15,051 nucleotides of DNA from Opitutales bacterium UBA7389. GTDB taxonomy: Bacteria > Verrucomicrobiota > Verrucomicrobiia > Opitutales > Opitutaceae. Below, piece by piece: positions 6,438-13,812 of the stretch. A program made the translations under genes and the position numbers. The first letter of the stretch is position 1, and every line of letters begins with the position of its first letter. The stretch spans positions 1,232-16,282 of the forward strand of contig DKNL01000129.1 of the NCBI GenBank assembly GCA_002474325.1, given 5' to 3'. Under the pieces are notes generated by a model, which was not told the DNA's origin, did not search any database, and saw only the letters and a list, made by a program, of their open reading frames with translations.

Positions 6438-7244
6438 ATGAAGAAGCAGGAAAAGCGAATCAATTGGATAATCGGCGAAACGTTTGGCACCTTCCTTCTG
6501 GTTTTTTTTGGCTGCGGCAGCGTCGCTACGGCAGTGGCCCTAAATGCCCCGGTTGGGTTGTTTCAGGTCGCCATCGTCTGGGGCTTCGGACTAAGTATCG
6601 CCATATTCTTAACCGGCAGCCTTAGCGGGGCCCATCTCAATCCTTCCATTACGATCAGTCTAGTAATCTTCCGCTCATTTCCAATCGGCAAAGCGGTAGA
6701 CTATATTCTCGCTCAATTTGCCGGGGCTTTCCTGGCCGCAACCATGGTTTTTCTGGTTTACGGGCACACGATTGAAGGCTTCGAGTCGAACAACGGCATC
6801 ATACGCGGCGAGCCCGGAAGCGAAGCCAGCGCCATGATCTTTGGCGAATTCTACCCAAATCCTGGAGGGGAAGCACTCCCTGAGCAAGACCAGCGAGCAA
6901 TCACTGGGCCTCAAGGATTTCTATCCGAACTAATCGGCACGGCCATTCTGGCCCTAGTGGTCTTCACGCTTACAGACAAAAGAAGCAACGTTCTGCCAGC
7001 CTGGCTCATACCTTTCGCCATTGGCATCACGCTGACAGTTCTCATTTCCCTCTTCGCCCCGATTTCGATGGGTGGGTTCAATCCAGCCCGCGACCTGGCT
7101 CCTCGGATATTCTCATCACTCGTCGGCTGGGGTAATCTACCATTCTCTATCAATGGTTACGGATGGCTGACAGTTTACGTCATTGCCCCGATTCTAGGAG
7201 CTTTCCTGGGCGGACTCGGACATCGCCTACTGCTGAGCCGCTAA
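6438..7244 (+). CDS. aqpS: aquaglyceroporin (MIP family), probable arsenite efflux channel
   Basis: This 268-residue polytopic membrane protein belongs to the major intrinsic protein family. The first half carries GETFGTFLLVFFGCG (13-27) and the first pore box HLNPSITIS (67-75), where NPA is changed to NPS. The second half has GFNPARDLAPR (213-223), with intact NPA, the filter Arg218 and the following Asp219 typical of glycerol facilitators and not of water-only aquaporins. Six membrane spans can be traced, with a long soluble loop at about 110-160. S. meliloti AqpS, encoded in an ars operon, lets arsenite made by ArsC leave the cell. The same role is inferred here from context. No ArsB or Acr3 pump is in the window. 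A solo glycerol channel is the alternative, less likely given the cluster. Confidence 0.87.
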   Translation: MKKQEKRINWIIGETFGTFLLVFFGCGSVATAVALNAPVGLFQVAIVWGFGLSIAIFLTGSLSGAHLNPSITISLVIFRSFPIGKAVDYILAQFAGAFLAATMVFLVYGHTIEGFESNNGIIRGEPGSEASAMIFGEFYPNPGGEALPEQDQRAITGPQGFLSELIGTAILALVVFTLTDKRSNVLPAWLIPFAIGITLTVLISLFAPISMGGFNPARDLAPRIFSSLVGWGNLPFSINGYGWLTVYVIAPILGAFLGGLGHRLLLSR

Positions 7245-7279
7245 CCTAGCAACATCCGCTCATTCCTTTCGGCGGATAG

Positions 7280-7314
7280 CCTAGCCTATTCGCCAGCTGG
7301 ACTAGGTTTGATTT
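7280..7314 (+). terminator. candidate terminator after the ars cluster
   Basis: CCTAGCC (7280-7286) pairs with GGACTAGG (7299-7306), with one bulged A, and is followed by TTTGATTT. A separate stem ATCCGC/GCGGAT lies just before it (7254-7277). The T-tract is imperfect, so termination is plausible but not certain. Confidence 0.35.
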
Positions 7315-7347
7315 CCCCTCAGTTATGACGAATAATGCCTAATCAAT

Positions 7348-7452
7348 TTGAGGAAGGGGACGTTCTTCAAAGACATCATTACCGATGGCGAGGCCGACGA
7401 CGTGGGCCGTATGGCGCTGTCTAAATCGGCCTGGCTCGAGCTATTCGGCTAG
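7348..7452 (+). pseudogene. short ORF or C-terminal gene relic
   Basis: From TTG 7348 to TAG 7450-7452 the + strand reads 34 codons, containing FFKDIITDGEADDVGRMALS then KSAWLELFG. The composition looks like the genuine C-terminus of a globular protein. The frame is closed upstream by a TAA a few codons before the TTG, and there is no ATG until the internal Met. It may be the remnant of a larger lost gene or a small gene with a TTG start. I cannot name a family. Its stop overlaps the stop of the convergent dehydrogenase gene within one CTAG. Confidence 0.3.
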
Positions 7453-8336
7453 TCTGCAGATTGCTTTCCTTCCATATAGTAACGGAAGAGCGCTTGCGTT
7501 CCGTCATCAGCCCCGCCTTGCCCGGAAAGCTTGTCGTAGAGGCCCTTGGCGAGCTCCAATCCAGGCAGCTCCAAGCCCATCTCTGAAGCAGACTCTAGTG
7601 CGATTTTCATGTCCTTGATAAAGTGCTTGACGAAGAATCCTGGAGCGAAATCGCCATCCAATGCTCTTGGAGCTAAATTACTTAGAGACCAGCTCCCTGC
7701 AGCCCCCGTTTCGATGCTGGCCAACACTTGCTTGGGATCCAATCCGGCCACCTTTGCGTAAGCCAAGGCCTCGCCAATCGCCACCATTCCCGACGCGATA
7801 GCGATCTGGTTGCACATCTTCGTGTACTGGCCAGATCCCGCTGGACCTTGCAGTTGGATATTCTTTCCCATGATGTCGAAAAGCGGCTGGGCCCTATCAA
7901 AGTCGCGCTGTTCTCCGCCAATCATGATAGACAGCCTAGCTTCCCGTGCTCCTAAATCGCCTCCGGAAACGGGGGCATCCAAAGAGCCAACCCCTAGCTC
8001 GCTGGCGGCTTCCGCGATGCGTTTGGCTAAGATCGGACTCGAGGTCGTCATGTCGATAACCAAGGCCCCGGTCTTGATCGTTTTGAATACTCCGGAATCA
8101 CTGAAATAGGTTGCCTCCACATCGGCCGGAAATCCCACGATCGTTATTACGACATCCGCACCCTCGGCCGCGGTCGCTGGCGAATCCGCCCAAGTCGCTC
8201 CTAGGGCCACAAGATCGTCTGCCTTCGACTGAGTACGATTGTAAACCGTCAACGGATAGCCGGCCTCCAATATATGCCCTGCCATGCTTTTCCCCATTAC
8301 TCCGATACCTATAAATGCGACGCGCTCTTTAGACAT
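7449..8336 (-). CDS. NAD(P)-dependent beta-hydroxyacid dehydrogenase (3-hydroxyisobutyrate dehydrogenase family)
   Basis: The 295-residue length fits this family of oxidoreductases, which includes 3-hydroxyisobutyrate dehydrogenase, tartronate semialdehyde reductase and glyoxylate/succinic semialdehyde reductases. The Rossmann motif is FIGIGVMGKSM (8-18), and VYNRT (31-35) ends strand 2, where the Arg suggests NADP. The substrate loop DAPVSGGDLGA spans 120-130. Catalytic Lys173 and Asn176 lie in GSGQYTKMCNQ, and FIKDM (239-243) begins the C-terminal helices. All signature residues are present. The exact substrate cannot be read from the sequence. It appears monocistronic. Its stop converges on a short + strand ORF. 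A 12-bp palindrome ACCGTTAACGGT lies at 8345-8356, just upstream of the start, and could be an operator. Confidence 0.9.
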   Translation of the reverse strand: MSKERVAFIGIGVMGKSMAGHILEAGYPLTVYNRTQSKADDLVALGATWADSPATAAEGADVVITIVGFPADVEATYFSDSGVFKTIKTGALVIDMTTSSPILAKRIAEAASELGVGSLDAPVSGGDLGAREARLSIMIGGEQRDFDRAQPLFDIMGKNIQLQGPAGSGQYTKMCNQIAIASGMVAIGEALAYAKVAGLDPKQVLASIETGAAGSWSLSNLAPRALDGDFAPGFFVKHFIKDMKIALESASEMGLELPGLELAKGLYDKLSGQGGADDGTQALFRYYMEGKQSAD

Positions 8337-8344
8337 AGACCCAA

Positions 8345-8356
8345 ACCGTTAACGGT
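8345..8356. promoter_or_regulatory. 12-bp perfect palindrome upstream of the hydroxyacid dehydrogenase gene
   Basis: ACCGTTAACGGT reads the same on both strands and lies nine bases before the dehydrogenase start codon. Its position suits an operator or a structure at the 5' end of the message. No binding protein can be named. Confidence 0.3.
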
Positions 8357-8556
8357 AGATTCCAAAATGGCTAACGAAAACTCGCCTAAGTCACACAACT
8401 ATAACTTCAGTGGCTGTTCAATTAGATGATAATATCGATTCTTCAATGCAGGGGCGTCGCTTGCAGCGACCGGAGCTAATAACAATCAATTTACGCGGTC
8501 GCCGAAAGCCCTGGATCGCTTGCTTTACAGAATCTAATGCCTAGTACTTTACCAGC

Positions 8557-9087
8557 ATGCCAACCGAAGTTGTCACCGATAGACGGATATACGAGCGAGT
8601 TATCCAAGAGACTGTCGCTCAAGCAGAGTCCTTCGTTTGAATCGCGACTGCCGACATCAAAGACCTTCATGTAGATCGAGGAAAACGAATGGTTCCTTTT
8701 CTCAGCGCTCTTTCCGATCTAATCGATGACGGCGTAGTCGTTCGCATAATACACGCGAAAGAGCCGGGACCTGCCTTTCGAAACGACTTCGATCGCTTCC
8801 CTAATCTCCTCCAGGGTCTAGAAATGATCCTCTGTCCCCGAGCCCACTTCAAAACGGTTATTGTAGACGGGAAGACTGCCTACACGGGCAGCGCTAATCT
8901 TACCGGGGCGGGCATGGGAGCCAAATCGGAAAACCGAAGAAATTTCGAATCCGGCATTCTCTCCGATGAGCCGGAAACCGTTCGGCCTTTGATGGCTCAG
9001 TTCGACGCCCTATGGATGGGGGAGCGATGCCAACCCTGCCAACGAAAGGAACATTGCGTCACCTATCACGAGCTGCTCGGTGGGTAG
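8557..9087 (+). pseudogene. phospholipase D-like (HKD) protein gene interrupted by an in-frame TGA
   Basis: From ATG 8557 the frame reads 27 codons (MPTEVVTDRRIYERVIQETV, then AQAESFV). It hits TGA at 8638-8640 and continues in the same frame with IATADIKDLHVDRGKR into a long open stretch ending at 9087. Read through the stop, it is a single-HKD phospholipase D-like protein of 176 residues. H97, K99 and D104 lie in HFKTVIVDG, followed by GSANLTGAGMGAK. Proteins of this type, as I recall them, read continuously through the IATADIKDLHV region, and a Trp (TGG) at the stop position would be natural. A Cys cluster (CQPCQRKEHC) lies near the end. A shortened protein could start at ATG 8689 (132 residues), keeping the HKD motif but losing the first strands. 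A sequencing error is possible. Confidence 0.75.
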
Positions 9088-9163
9088 TCCATCAAATCAT
9101 TATCATATTTCTGTCGATTCGCCTTTCCACGGCTAAGGCCTCCATCTAGCTTTAACCTGATTT

Positions 9164-9901
9164 ATGAACCTTCAGGACTTCGGAGACAGGATCCGCCACC
9201 GCCGCAAGAAATCGGGCCTCACGCAGACCGATATCGCCAACGCGGTTCAGGTAAGCCCACAAGCCGTCTCCAAATGGGAGCGAGGTGAAAATGCTCCCGA
9301 CATCAGCATCTTGCCTAACCTGACTCAATTGCTAGGCGTATCCATCGAATGGTTATTGGGCTGCCAAAGCATCGATAAGGATGTCATCGAAGCCACCACC
9401 ATGGACATTCGAGCTCGGGCGGCCAGAGAGAAGTCTGAGCGTCTCGAACCCCGCGATTTCGCCAATTGGACCAATAGCGTCTGCTATCAAGTTACCGAGT
9501 CCACCCTTCGTTATGGCGGCATTCCCATCAAAGCCCGAGGGGCGGGTATTCTCTGTTTTTTTTCCGGCAGCTTCCATCAGGACCGGGCCATCGACGCGGC
9601 CTTGAATGCCATCCATCTGCACAAAGAGCCTTTGAAAATCGGCATGAGCACGGGAATGGTCTATTTCGGCTCCATCGGGCACCCGGACTATGCTCATCCA
9701 GACATTATCGGCGAAGCGGTTAGTATCGCCTTACTCAACTCCGAGTGGGCCGAAAGCCATACGAAAACTTCCACAGCGGTAGACGCCAAAACCATCGACG
9801 GATCCAAACTTAAGGACCGCTCCGACCTCGTACGCCACCAAGCCACCTTCCCCGGCATCAGCCATCAAGTCACCGCCGTCGAGCTGCCTACTGGCTACTG
9901 A
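9164..9901 (+). CDS. XRE-family regulator fused to a degenerate class III adenylate/guanylate cyclase domain
   Basis: Residues 6-65 form a classic Cro/C1-type helix-turn-helix (RIRHRRKKSGLTQTDIANAV, then VSPQAVSKWERGENAPD), ending in VSIEWLLG. From about residue 94 the protein resembles the class III nucleotide cyclase fold. DFANWT (98-103) aligns with the metal motif DIxGFT. KARGAGILCFFSG (123-135) aligns with KxxGDGxxAxF. LKIGMSTGMVYFGSIGHPD (157-175) is close to the conserved IGIHTGxVVxGxIG. DIIGEAVSIALL (180-191) replaces VIGDxVNxAxR. The second metal Asp is Ala127, the Asn is Ser187 and the Arg is Leu191, and the stretch between the two metal motifs is shorter than usual. It is therefore probably not a working cyclase but could bind a nucleotide or dimerise as a sensor. 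There is no Shine-Dalgarno. It lies 76 bases after the broken PLD gene on the same strand. Confidence 0.82.
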   Translation: MNLQDFGDRIRHRRKKSGLTQTDIANAVQVSPQAVSKWERGENAPDISILPNLTQLLGVSIEWLLGCQSIDKDVIEATTMDIRARAAREKSERLEPRDFANWTNSVCYQVTESTLRYGGIPIKARGAGILCFFSGSFHQDRAIDAALNAIHLHKEPLKIGMSTGMVYFGSIGHPDYAHPDIIGEAVSIALLNSEWAESHTKTSTAVDAKTIDGSKLKDRSDLVRHQATFPGISHQVTAVELPTGY

Positions 9902-10084
9902 TCCGAGTACATTAAATAAAATTCCCCTTAGATTTTATCTAAAATACTGTTATAAAGGAGTTTATAATTATTCTGGGGTTATATTTTAGCGATGAAATAA
10001 ATGCTCACTGCCATTTAGATGACACTAAAACCCTTTTGCCAGCACTTTAATCGGGGGGCTTTTGGATAAATCGTCTTGGACGGA

Positions 10085-11116
10085 CTAGGCCTTGCCGAAA
10101 ATGGTGTTTCCATCCGAGCGGAGGTCTTCACAGGCCGTAATCAATCGGTTGGCCATGCTTTCTTCCGCTTTCTTCAGATAGGAACGCGGATCGTAAGTCT
10201 TCTTGTTGCCCACTTCGCCATCGATCTTTAAGACCCCCTCAATGTTTTCGCCAATGTGTGTGACTATGGGACGCGTAAACGCGTATTGGGTGTCCGTGTC
10301 GATGTTCATCTTGACCACCCCATAGTCCAGGGTCTCGCGAATTTCGCTGAGTTCGGATCCGGAGCCGCCATGGAAAACGAGATCCATTTCTGCTTCCGCT
10401 CCATGCTTGTCCATAACCGCCTTTTGGCCATCACTCAAAATAGTGGGCTTCAATTGGACCGCACCTGGCTTGTAGGCCCCGTGCACGTTGCCAAAGGTCG
10501 CCGCGAACAGAAAACGCCCAATCGGCTGTAAGGCTTCGTAGACTTCCAGCATGTCTTCCGGCGTCGTGTAGAGCTTTTCCGCTGGTAGGCCTGATGTGTC
10601 GTGGCCGTCTTCTTCACCACCTACACAGCCCGCCTCCACTTCTAAAATGATCTCGAGCTCGGCGCACTCTTTCAGGAGCTCTTTGGAAATCTTCAAATTC
10701 TCGTCCAGAGGCACGACTGATCCGTCAAACATGTGGGACTGGAAAAGCGGGCCTTTGCCTTCAGCGATGCGCTTGCGTGAGGCTTCGAAGAGTGGCTTGA
10801 GGAATCCGTCTACCTTTTCCGGATGACAGTGGTCCGTGTGCAAAGCGACCAGGACATCATACTTTTCCGCCAAAACATGGGTGGCTTCGGCAAGCACGAT
10901 AGCTCCGAAGGCCGCGTCCTTAACGCTAAGACCAGAAGCGAACTGGCCGCCTCCCGTAGAAACTTGGATGATGCCATCAGATCTCGCGTCGGCAAACGCC
11001 TTTAGGGCGGCATTGATCGTCACGATCGAGGTGATGTTTACCGCTGGGTATGCATAAACGCCCTTCTGAGCGGCATTCAGCATGGCTTCGTATTGCTTAG
11101 GTGTAGCGACAGGCAT
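10085..11116 (-). CDS. fba: class II fructose-bisphosphate aldolase
   Basis: This enzyme splits fructose 1,6-bisphosphate into dihydroxyacetone phosphate and glyceraldehyde 3-phosphate, and runs the reverse in gluconeogenesis, in the cytoplasm. The 343 residues closely resemble the M. tuberculosis type (344 residues). The start is MPVATPKQYEAML. The catalytic and zinc region is LHTDHC, with Asp95 and zinc ligand His96. The mobile loop is GGEEDG (166-171). Further zinc ligands are His212 in FGNVHGAY and His249 in VFHGGSGS. The substrate-binding NIDTDTQYAFTRP follows. All key residues are intact and the family length is full. It is monocistronic here. The start ATG at 11116 is fixed by homology, since no Shine-Dalgarno is visible. 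Confidence 0.97.
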   Translation of the reverse strand: MPVATPKQYEAMLNAAQKGVYAYPAVNITSIVTINAALKAFADARSDGIIQVSTGGGQFASGLSVKDAAFGAIVLAEATHVLAEKYDVLVALHTDHCHPEKVDGFLKPLFEASRKRIAEGKGPLFQSHMFDGSVVPLDENLKISKELLKECAELEIILEVEAGCVGGEEDGHDTSGLPAEKLYTTPEDMLEVYEALQPIGRFLFAATFGNVHGAYKPGAVQLKPTILSDGQKAVMDKHGAEAEMDLVFHGGSGSELSEIRETLDYGVVKMNIDTDTQYAFTRPIVTHIGENIEGVLKIDGEVGNKKTYDPRSYLKKAEESMANRLITACEDLRSDGNTIFGKA

Positions 11117-11681
11117 AGTTCGTAATGCTGTTTCGTTTAGTTAGTTTCAAGTTGGGAATTCTACCTGAATCGCGGCAAATGACCCCGATTTCCCGGCAAA
11201 ACCCACCATGAAGCGCAAACCGCATCTCCTGTCCAGCGTAGGATGGTGATAATTCAATCGAGCGTCTCCTCCACATATACAATAAAATAGCGGGCTAATT
11301 GAATCCTATACTTGGAAATAAAGCCCTGAATCTTTCTGCATGGACTCGCTCACCCCGCGCACTCTACCGCTCTGATGAAGAAATACTGGAATAGCTCCTA
11401 GATGGGCTGATAGTCCAACGGAAGAACGTGGGTCTGCGGCTCCTGATCTCCTGAAACCCGAAATATACCGTCTGCAATCCATGGTTTGATCCTCCGATAA
11501 AGTCGCTCCTACAGCTTTTCGCTAACCCAAATTTTCCGTCGTACTTGGTAAGTTACCACCCCGGTTCGCTACTGCAGGAGCGAGCTTTGTCTGGCCATTA
11601 ATCGCAGGGCGGATTTCAGCAGATTGCAAAAAGTGCAAAAAAATTGAATGCTTGCGAGGGTAATCAGTCTAAACCGGAAAA
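11117..11681. other. non-coding region between fba and the membrane protein gene
   Basis: These 565 bases lie between divergent genes and should hold both promoters, though no strong -35/-10 pair stands out. I found no convincing protein frame. Two related short sequences face each other: CTGTAGGAGCGACTTTATC on the minus strand (11514-11496) and CTGCAGGAGCGAGCTTTGTC on the + strand (11572-11591). They look like an inverted pair of small dispersed repeats. A stretch near 11408-11445 vaguely resembles a tRNA D-arm and anticodon arm but does not fold as a tRNA. Confidence 0.5.
11496..11591. repeat. inverted pair of short REP-like repeats
   Basis: The two arms share CTG(T/C)AGGAGCGA(G)CTTT(A/G)TC in opposite orientation, about 57 bases apart. 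A third related copy, TGTAGGAGCGGGTTTATC, lies at 13818-13835 after the aminotransferase gene. Several similar copies in intergenic DNA suggest a dispersed repeat family like bacterial REP sequences. The family is not identified. Confidence 0.5.
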
Positions 11682-12422
11682 ATGCGAAAACGCCGAGGTT
11701 CCTATACAATAGACCAATTGCTCCGCTTCAAGCGGTCGGAGCGCCCTAACGGCACGTTCTGGGTAAAATTCGATCGTGAGTTGCATCGCAAACAGCGCCT
11801 CATTCTCCAGAAGCAATCGATCGAAGAAATCGATCTCGATGCCGCCCCTTGGTCTCGCATGCGGAAACTCGCCACCGCCTTTACCATTATCGCCGCTTTC
11901 TGGGTCCTGGGCTTCATAGCCTTGAATCTTGAGAAAGCGCCGAACTCCCCTGTAGCTAAGAATTCAAACACGCTCGCTGCTGCTTTGAGGTCCCATACAA
12001 CAATTTCGCAACCTGACTTCGGTTCCGTTATTACGGATAGGGACGCTTCGCCATTACTTGAAGATTCCAATCTCATCGAATTAATCGAGCAAGGAATCTC
12101 TTCCGAACCGATTCTGGCGACAGGCGTAATGGAGAACAGTATCGCTCCGAACCGACCTTATTTCGTTCAAGCTTCCTACACGCTCGAGCTCGATATGATA
12201 ATGGAGCCAGTCAATTTTGAAGACGCGATCGCTTTCAACGCCGACGAAAGCATCACCAGGAGCATTCTGGAAAAGTACACGCACCCATTGAGCGATCGAG
12301 GATGGAAGTACGACCAATACCTCACGAACCGAACCGAACCCTTGAATCGGATTTACGCGGCGGCATTCGATCCAGAAATACGGCGCGACCGCAAGCTCAA
12401 TAAGCTGACGCTGAAGTTCTGA
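11682..12422 (+). CDS. single-pass membrane protein, typical of Verrucomicrobia, function unknown
   Basis: I recognise the style of this 246-residue protein but not a function. The first 60 residues are basic and cytoplasmic by charge. They hold YTIDQLLRFKRSERPNGTFW and then KFDRELHRKQRL (29-40), a pattern I recall as RPxxxFWxxFDRELxxK in verrucomicrobial proteins. One hydrophobic span lies at about 63-83 (LATAFTIIAAFWVLGFIALNL without its last residue). The rest is an acidic, probably periplasmic domain with no cysteines and no enzyme motif. The layout (short inside part, one span, outer domain) recalls anti-sigma-like regulators, but no sigma-factor gene is adjacent, so that is only a shape comparison. 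The aminotransferase gene follows 77 bases on and may be co-transcribed. Confidence 0.75.
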   Translation: MRKRRGSYTIDQLLRFKRSERPNGTFWVKFDRELHRKQRLILQKQSIEEIDLDAAPWSRMRKLATAFTIIAAFWVLGFIALNLEKAPNSPVAKNSNTLAAALRSHTTISQPDFGSVITDRDASPLLEDSNLIELIEQGISSEPILATGVMENSIAPNRPYFVQASYTLELDMIMEPVNFEDAIAFNADESITRSILEKYTHPLSDRGWKYDQYLTNRTEPLNRIYAAAFDPEIRRDRKLNKLTLKF

Positions 12423-12499
12423 ACTGCAAGGGTTAAAGCGTACGCTACCTTCTGAAGCTTGCCATTTTTGAAGGGTCCTGCGATCTGTAGGTCGCTTCT

Positions 12500-13663
12500 A
12501 TGAAACTGGCCCAGAGAATCAGTAATTTGCAGCACGAAGGCGCCTATCGAGTGATGAATTTAGCTCAGGCGCTCGAGCGGGAAGGGAAAAACATTGTCCA
12601 TTTGGAAATCGGCCAGCCCGACTTCAAAACATTTCCGAAAATATCCGAAGCCGGTAAAAAAGCGATCGATGAAGGTTACACGCGATACAATCCTTCAGAA
12701 GGCTATGGGGACCTGCGGGAATCGATAGCTGAATTCTCAAAACAGCGTGGCATTCAATCGGATCTCTCTCAAATCGTAGTCGGACCAGGAGCCAAGCCTG
12801 TATTGCTCTTCCCTCTAATGGCCTTGCTGGAGGAAGGGGATGAAGCCCTTTATCCAGACCCTGGATTTCCCTCCTACCGAGCGGATATCGAAATCGCTGG
12901 AGGCACTCCCGTTCCTATCCCCCTAGTCGAAGCCAACAGCTTTTGTTTCGATCTCGAAGCATTGGAAGCAAGGATTACCGAAAGAACGAAAATCCTAATA
13001 CTGAATTCGCCGGCCAACCCTACCGGAGGAGTCATCTCCAAACCCGACTTAGAGGCCATTGCCGCTCTGGCTCAAAAACACAACTTCCATATATTGAGCG
13101 ACGAAATCTACTCGCGGCTCGTCTATGACGATTCCGCGACTGAGAGCATTTATACCCTCGATGGCATGCGAGAGCGAACTATCATCGTCAATGGTTTTTC
13201 TAAGTCCTATGCCATGACGGGCTGGCGACTCGGCTACGCAATCATGCCCGAGGCTCTCGCAGCCAAGGTTTCCCTTTTACTCACTCACGCGATAGGCTGC
13301 ACCGCGGGCTTTACGCAAAGGGCAGGCATTGTCGCTCTCCAAGAATGCGACGACGACGTAGGCAAAGTTGTCCAGCAATACCAAAAGCGCAGAGATGCCT
13401 TTGTCGCAGGCCTCAACCGTATCGACGGCGTCTCCTGCCGCCTGCCGGAGGGAGCCTTCTATACCTTTCCCAACGTGTCGGCACTCGGCATTCCTTCGAC
13501 TACATTGGCCAACCGTTTGCTCAACGAAGCTGGAGTGGCCTGCCTTTCGGGAACGGACTTTGGACCTAACGGCGAAGGGTATCTACGTTTCACCTACGCC
13601 ACATCCCAAGCTGAGCTCGATGAGGCAGTCAGGCGTGTCAGTGAATTCGTAGCTAAGCTTTAA
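12500..13663 (+). CDS. PLP-dependent class I/II aminotransferase (aspartate aminotransferase-like)
   Basis: This 387-residue cytoplasmic fold-type I transaminase has all the expected motifs: LEIGQPDF (35-42), GPGAKP (95-100), NSPANPTGGV (169-178) with Asn173, SDEIYSRLVYD (200-210) with Asp201 and Tyr204, SKSYAMTGWRLGY (234-246) with the PLP-binding Lys235, and RFTYATS (363-369) with the substrate carboxylate-binding Arg363. It resembles the bacterial aspartate/aromatic aminotransferases of subgroup I-gamma and the alanine/kynurenine-type relatives. The amino donor and acceptor cannot be fixed by eye. The start ATG 12500 follows CTGTAGGTCGCTTCT, which partly resembles the dispersed repeat of this window. 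A hairpin at 13672-13690 follows the stop codon closely. Confidence 0.93.
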   Translation: MKLAQRISNLQHEGAYRVMNLAQALEREGKNIVHLEIGQPDFKTFPKISEAGKKAIDEGYTRYNPSEGYGDLRESIAEFSKQRGIQSDLSQIVVGPGAKPVLLFPLMALLEEGDEALYPDPGFPSYRADIEIAGGTPVPIPLVEANSFCFDLEALEARITERTKILILNSPANPTGGVISKPDLEAIAALAQKHNFHILSDEIYSRLVYDDSATESIYTLDGMRERTIIVNGFSKSYAMTGWRLGYAIMPEALAAKVSLLLTHAIGCTAGFTQRAGIVALQECDDDVGKVVQQYQKRRDAFVAGLNRIDGVSCRLPEGAFYTFPNVSALGIPSTTLANRLLNEAGVACLSGTDFGPNGEGYLRFTYATSQAELDEAVRRVSEFVAKL

Positions 13664-13671
13664 AAGTTTGC

Positions 13672-13690
13672 GAGGCCCGTCTCGGGCCTC
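13672..13690. terminator. GC-rich hairpin after the aminotransferase gene
   Basis: GAGGCCCG-TCT-CGGGCCTC is a perfect 8-bp stem starting eight bases after the stop codon. There is no T-run on the + side (CAATAAAAC). On the minus strand, ACTTTTAAAG lies just beyond it. It may stop transcription weakly or protect the mRNA 3' end. Confidence 0.4.
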
Positions 13691-13704
13691 CAATAAAACA
13701 TTGT

Positions 13705-13764
13705 CGCGGACTAAAGCTCCGCGCTACTTTGTTTTAACGGCCGCTAAAGCGGCGGCTCGGCGTA
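13705..13764. repeat. two degenerate tandem hairpin units with CTAAAG and TACTTTG ends
   Basis: Unit one runs CGCGGA-CTAAAGC-TCCGCG then CTACTTTG. Unit two runs GCCGC-TAAA-GCGGC, then CGGCTCGGCGTACTTTG. Both have a GC-rich stem around a TAAA loop and end in TACTTTG, so they look like duplicated copies of one small palindromic element. Confidence 0.45.
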
Positions 13765-13812
13765 CTTTGCCTAATCCCATTTCAACAGATACGCGTTAAC
13801 TTGAATTTTCGT

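Noticed and set aside
9928..9961. AT-rich hairpin (TTAGAT-TTT-ATCTAA) and AAGGAG between the XRE fusion and fba
   Set aside because: The stem is all but AT-only with no T-run, and the AAGGAG is not followed by a start codon opening a usable frame.
11408..11445. tRNA-like sequence (TAGTCCAACGGAAGAACG followed by TCTGCGGCTCC)
   Set aside because: The first part resembles a D-arm, but no anticodon stem of five good pairs forms and no GGTTCGA-type T-loop or matching acceptor stem follows.
11340..11445. short frame resembling a coding relic upstream of the membrane protein gene
   Set aside because: On careful codon counting the ATG-initiated frame stops after 11 codons, and the more protein-like frame has no start and contains an internal TAG.
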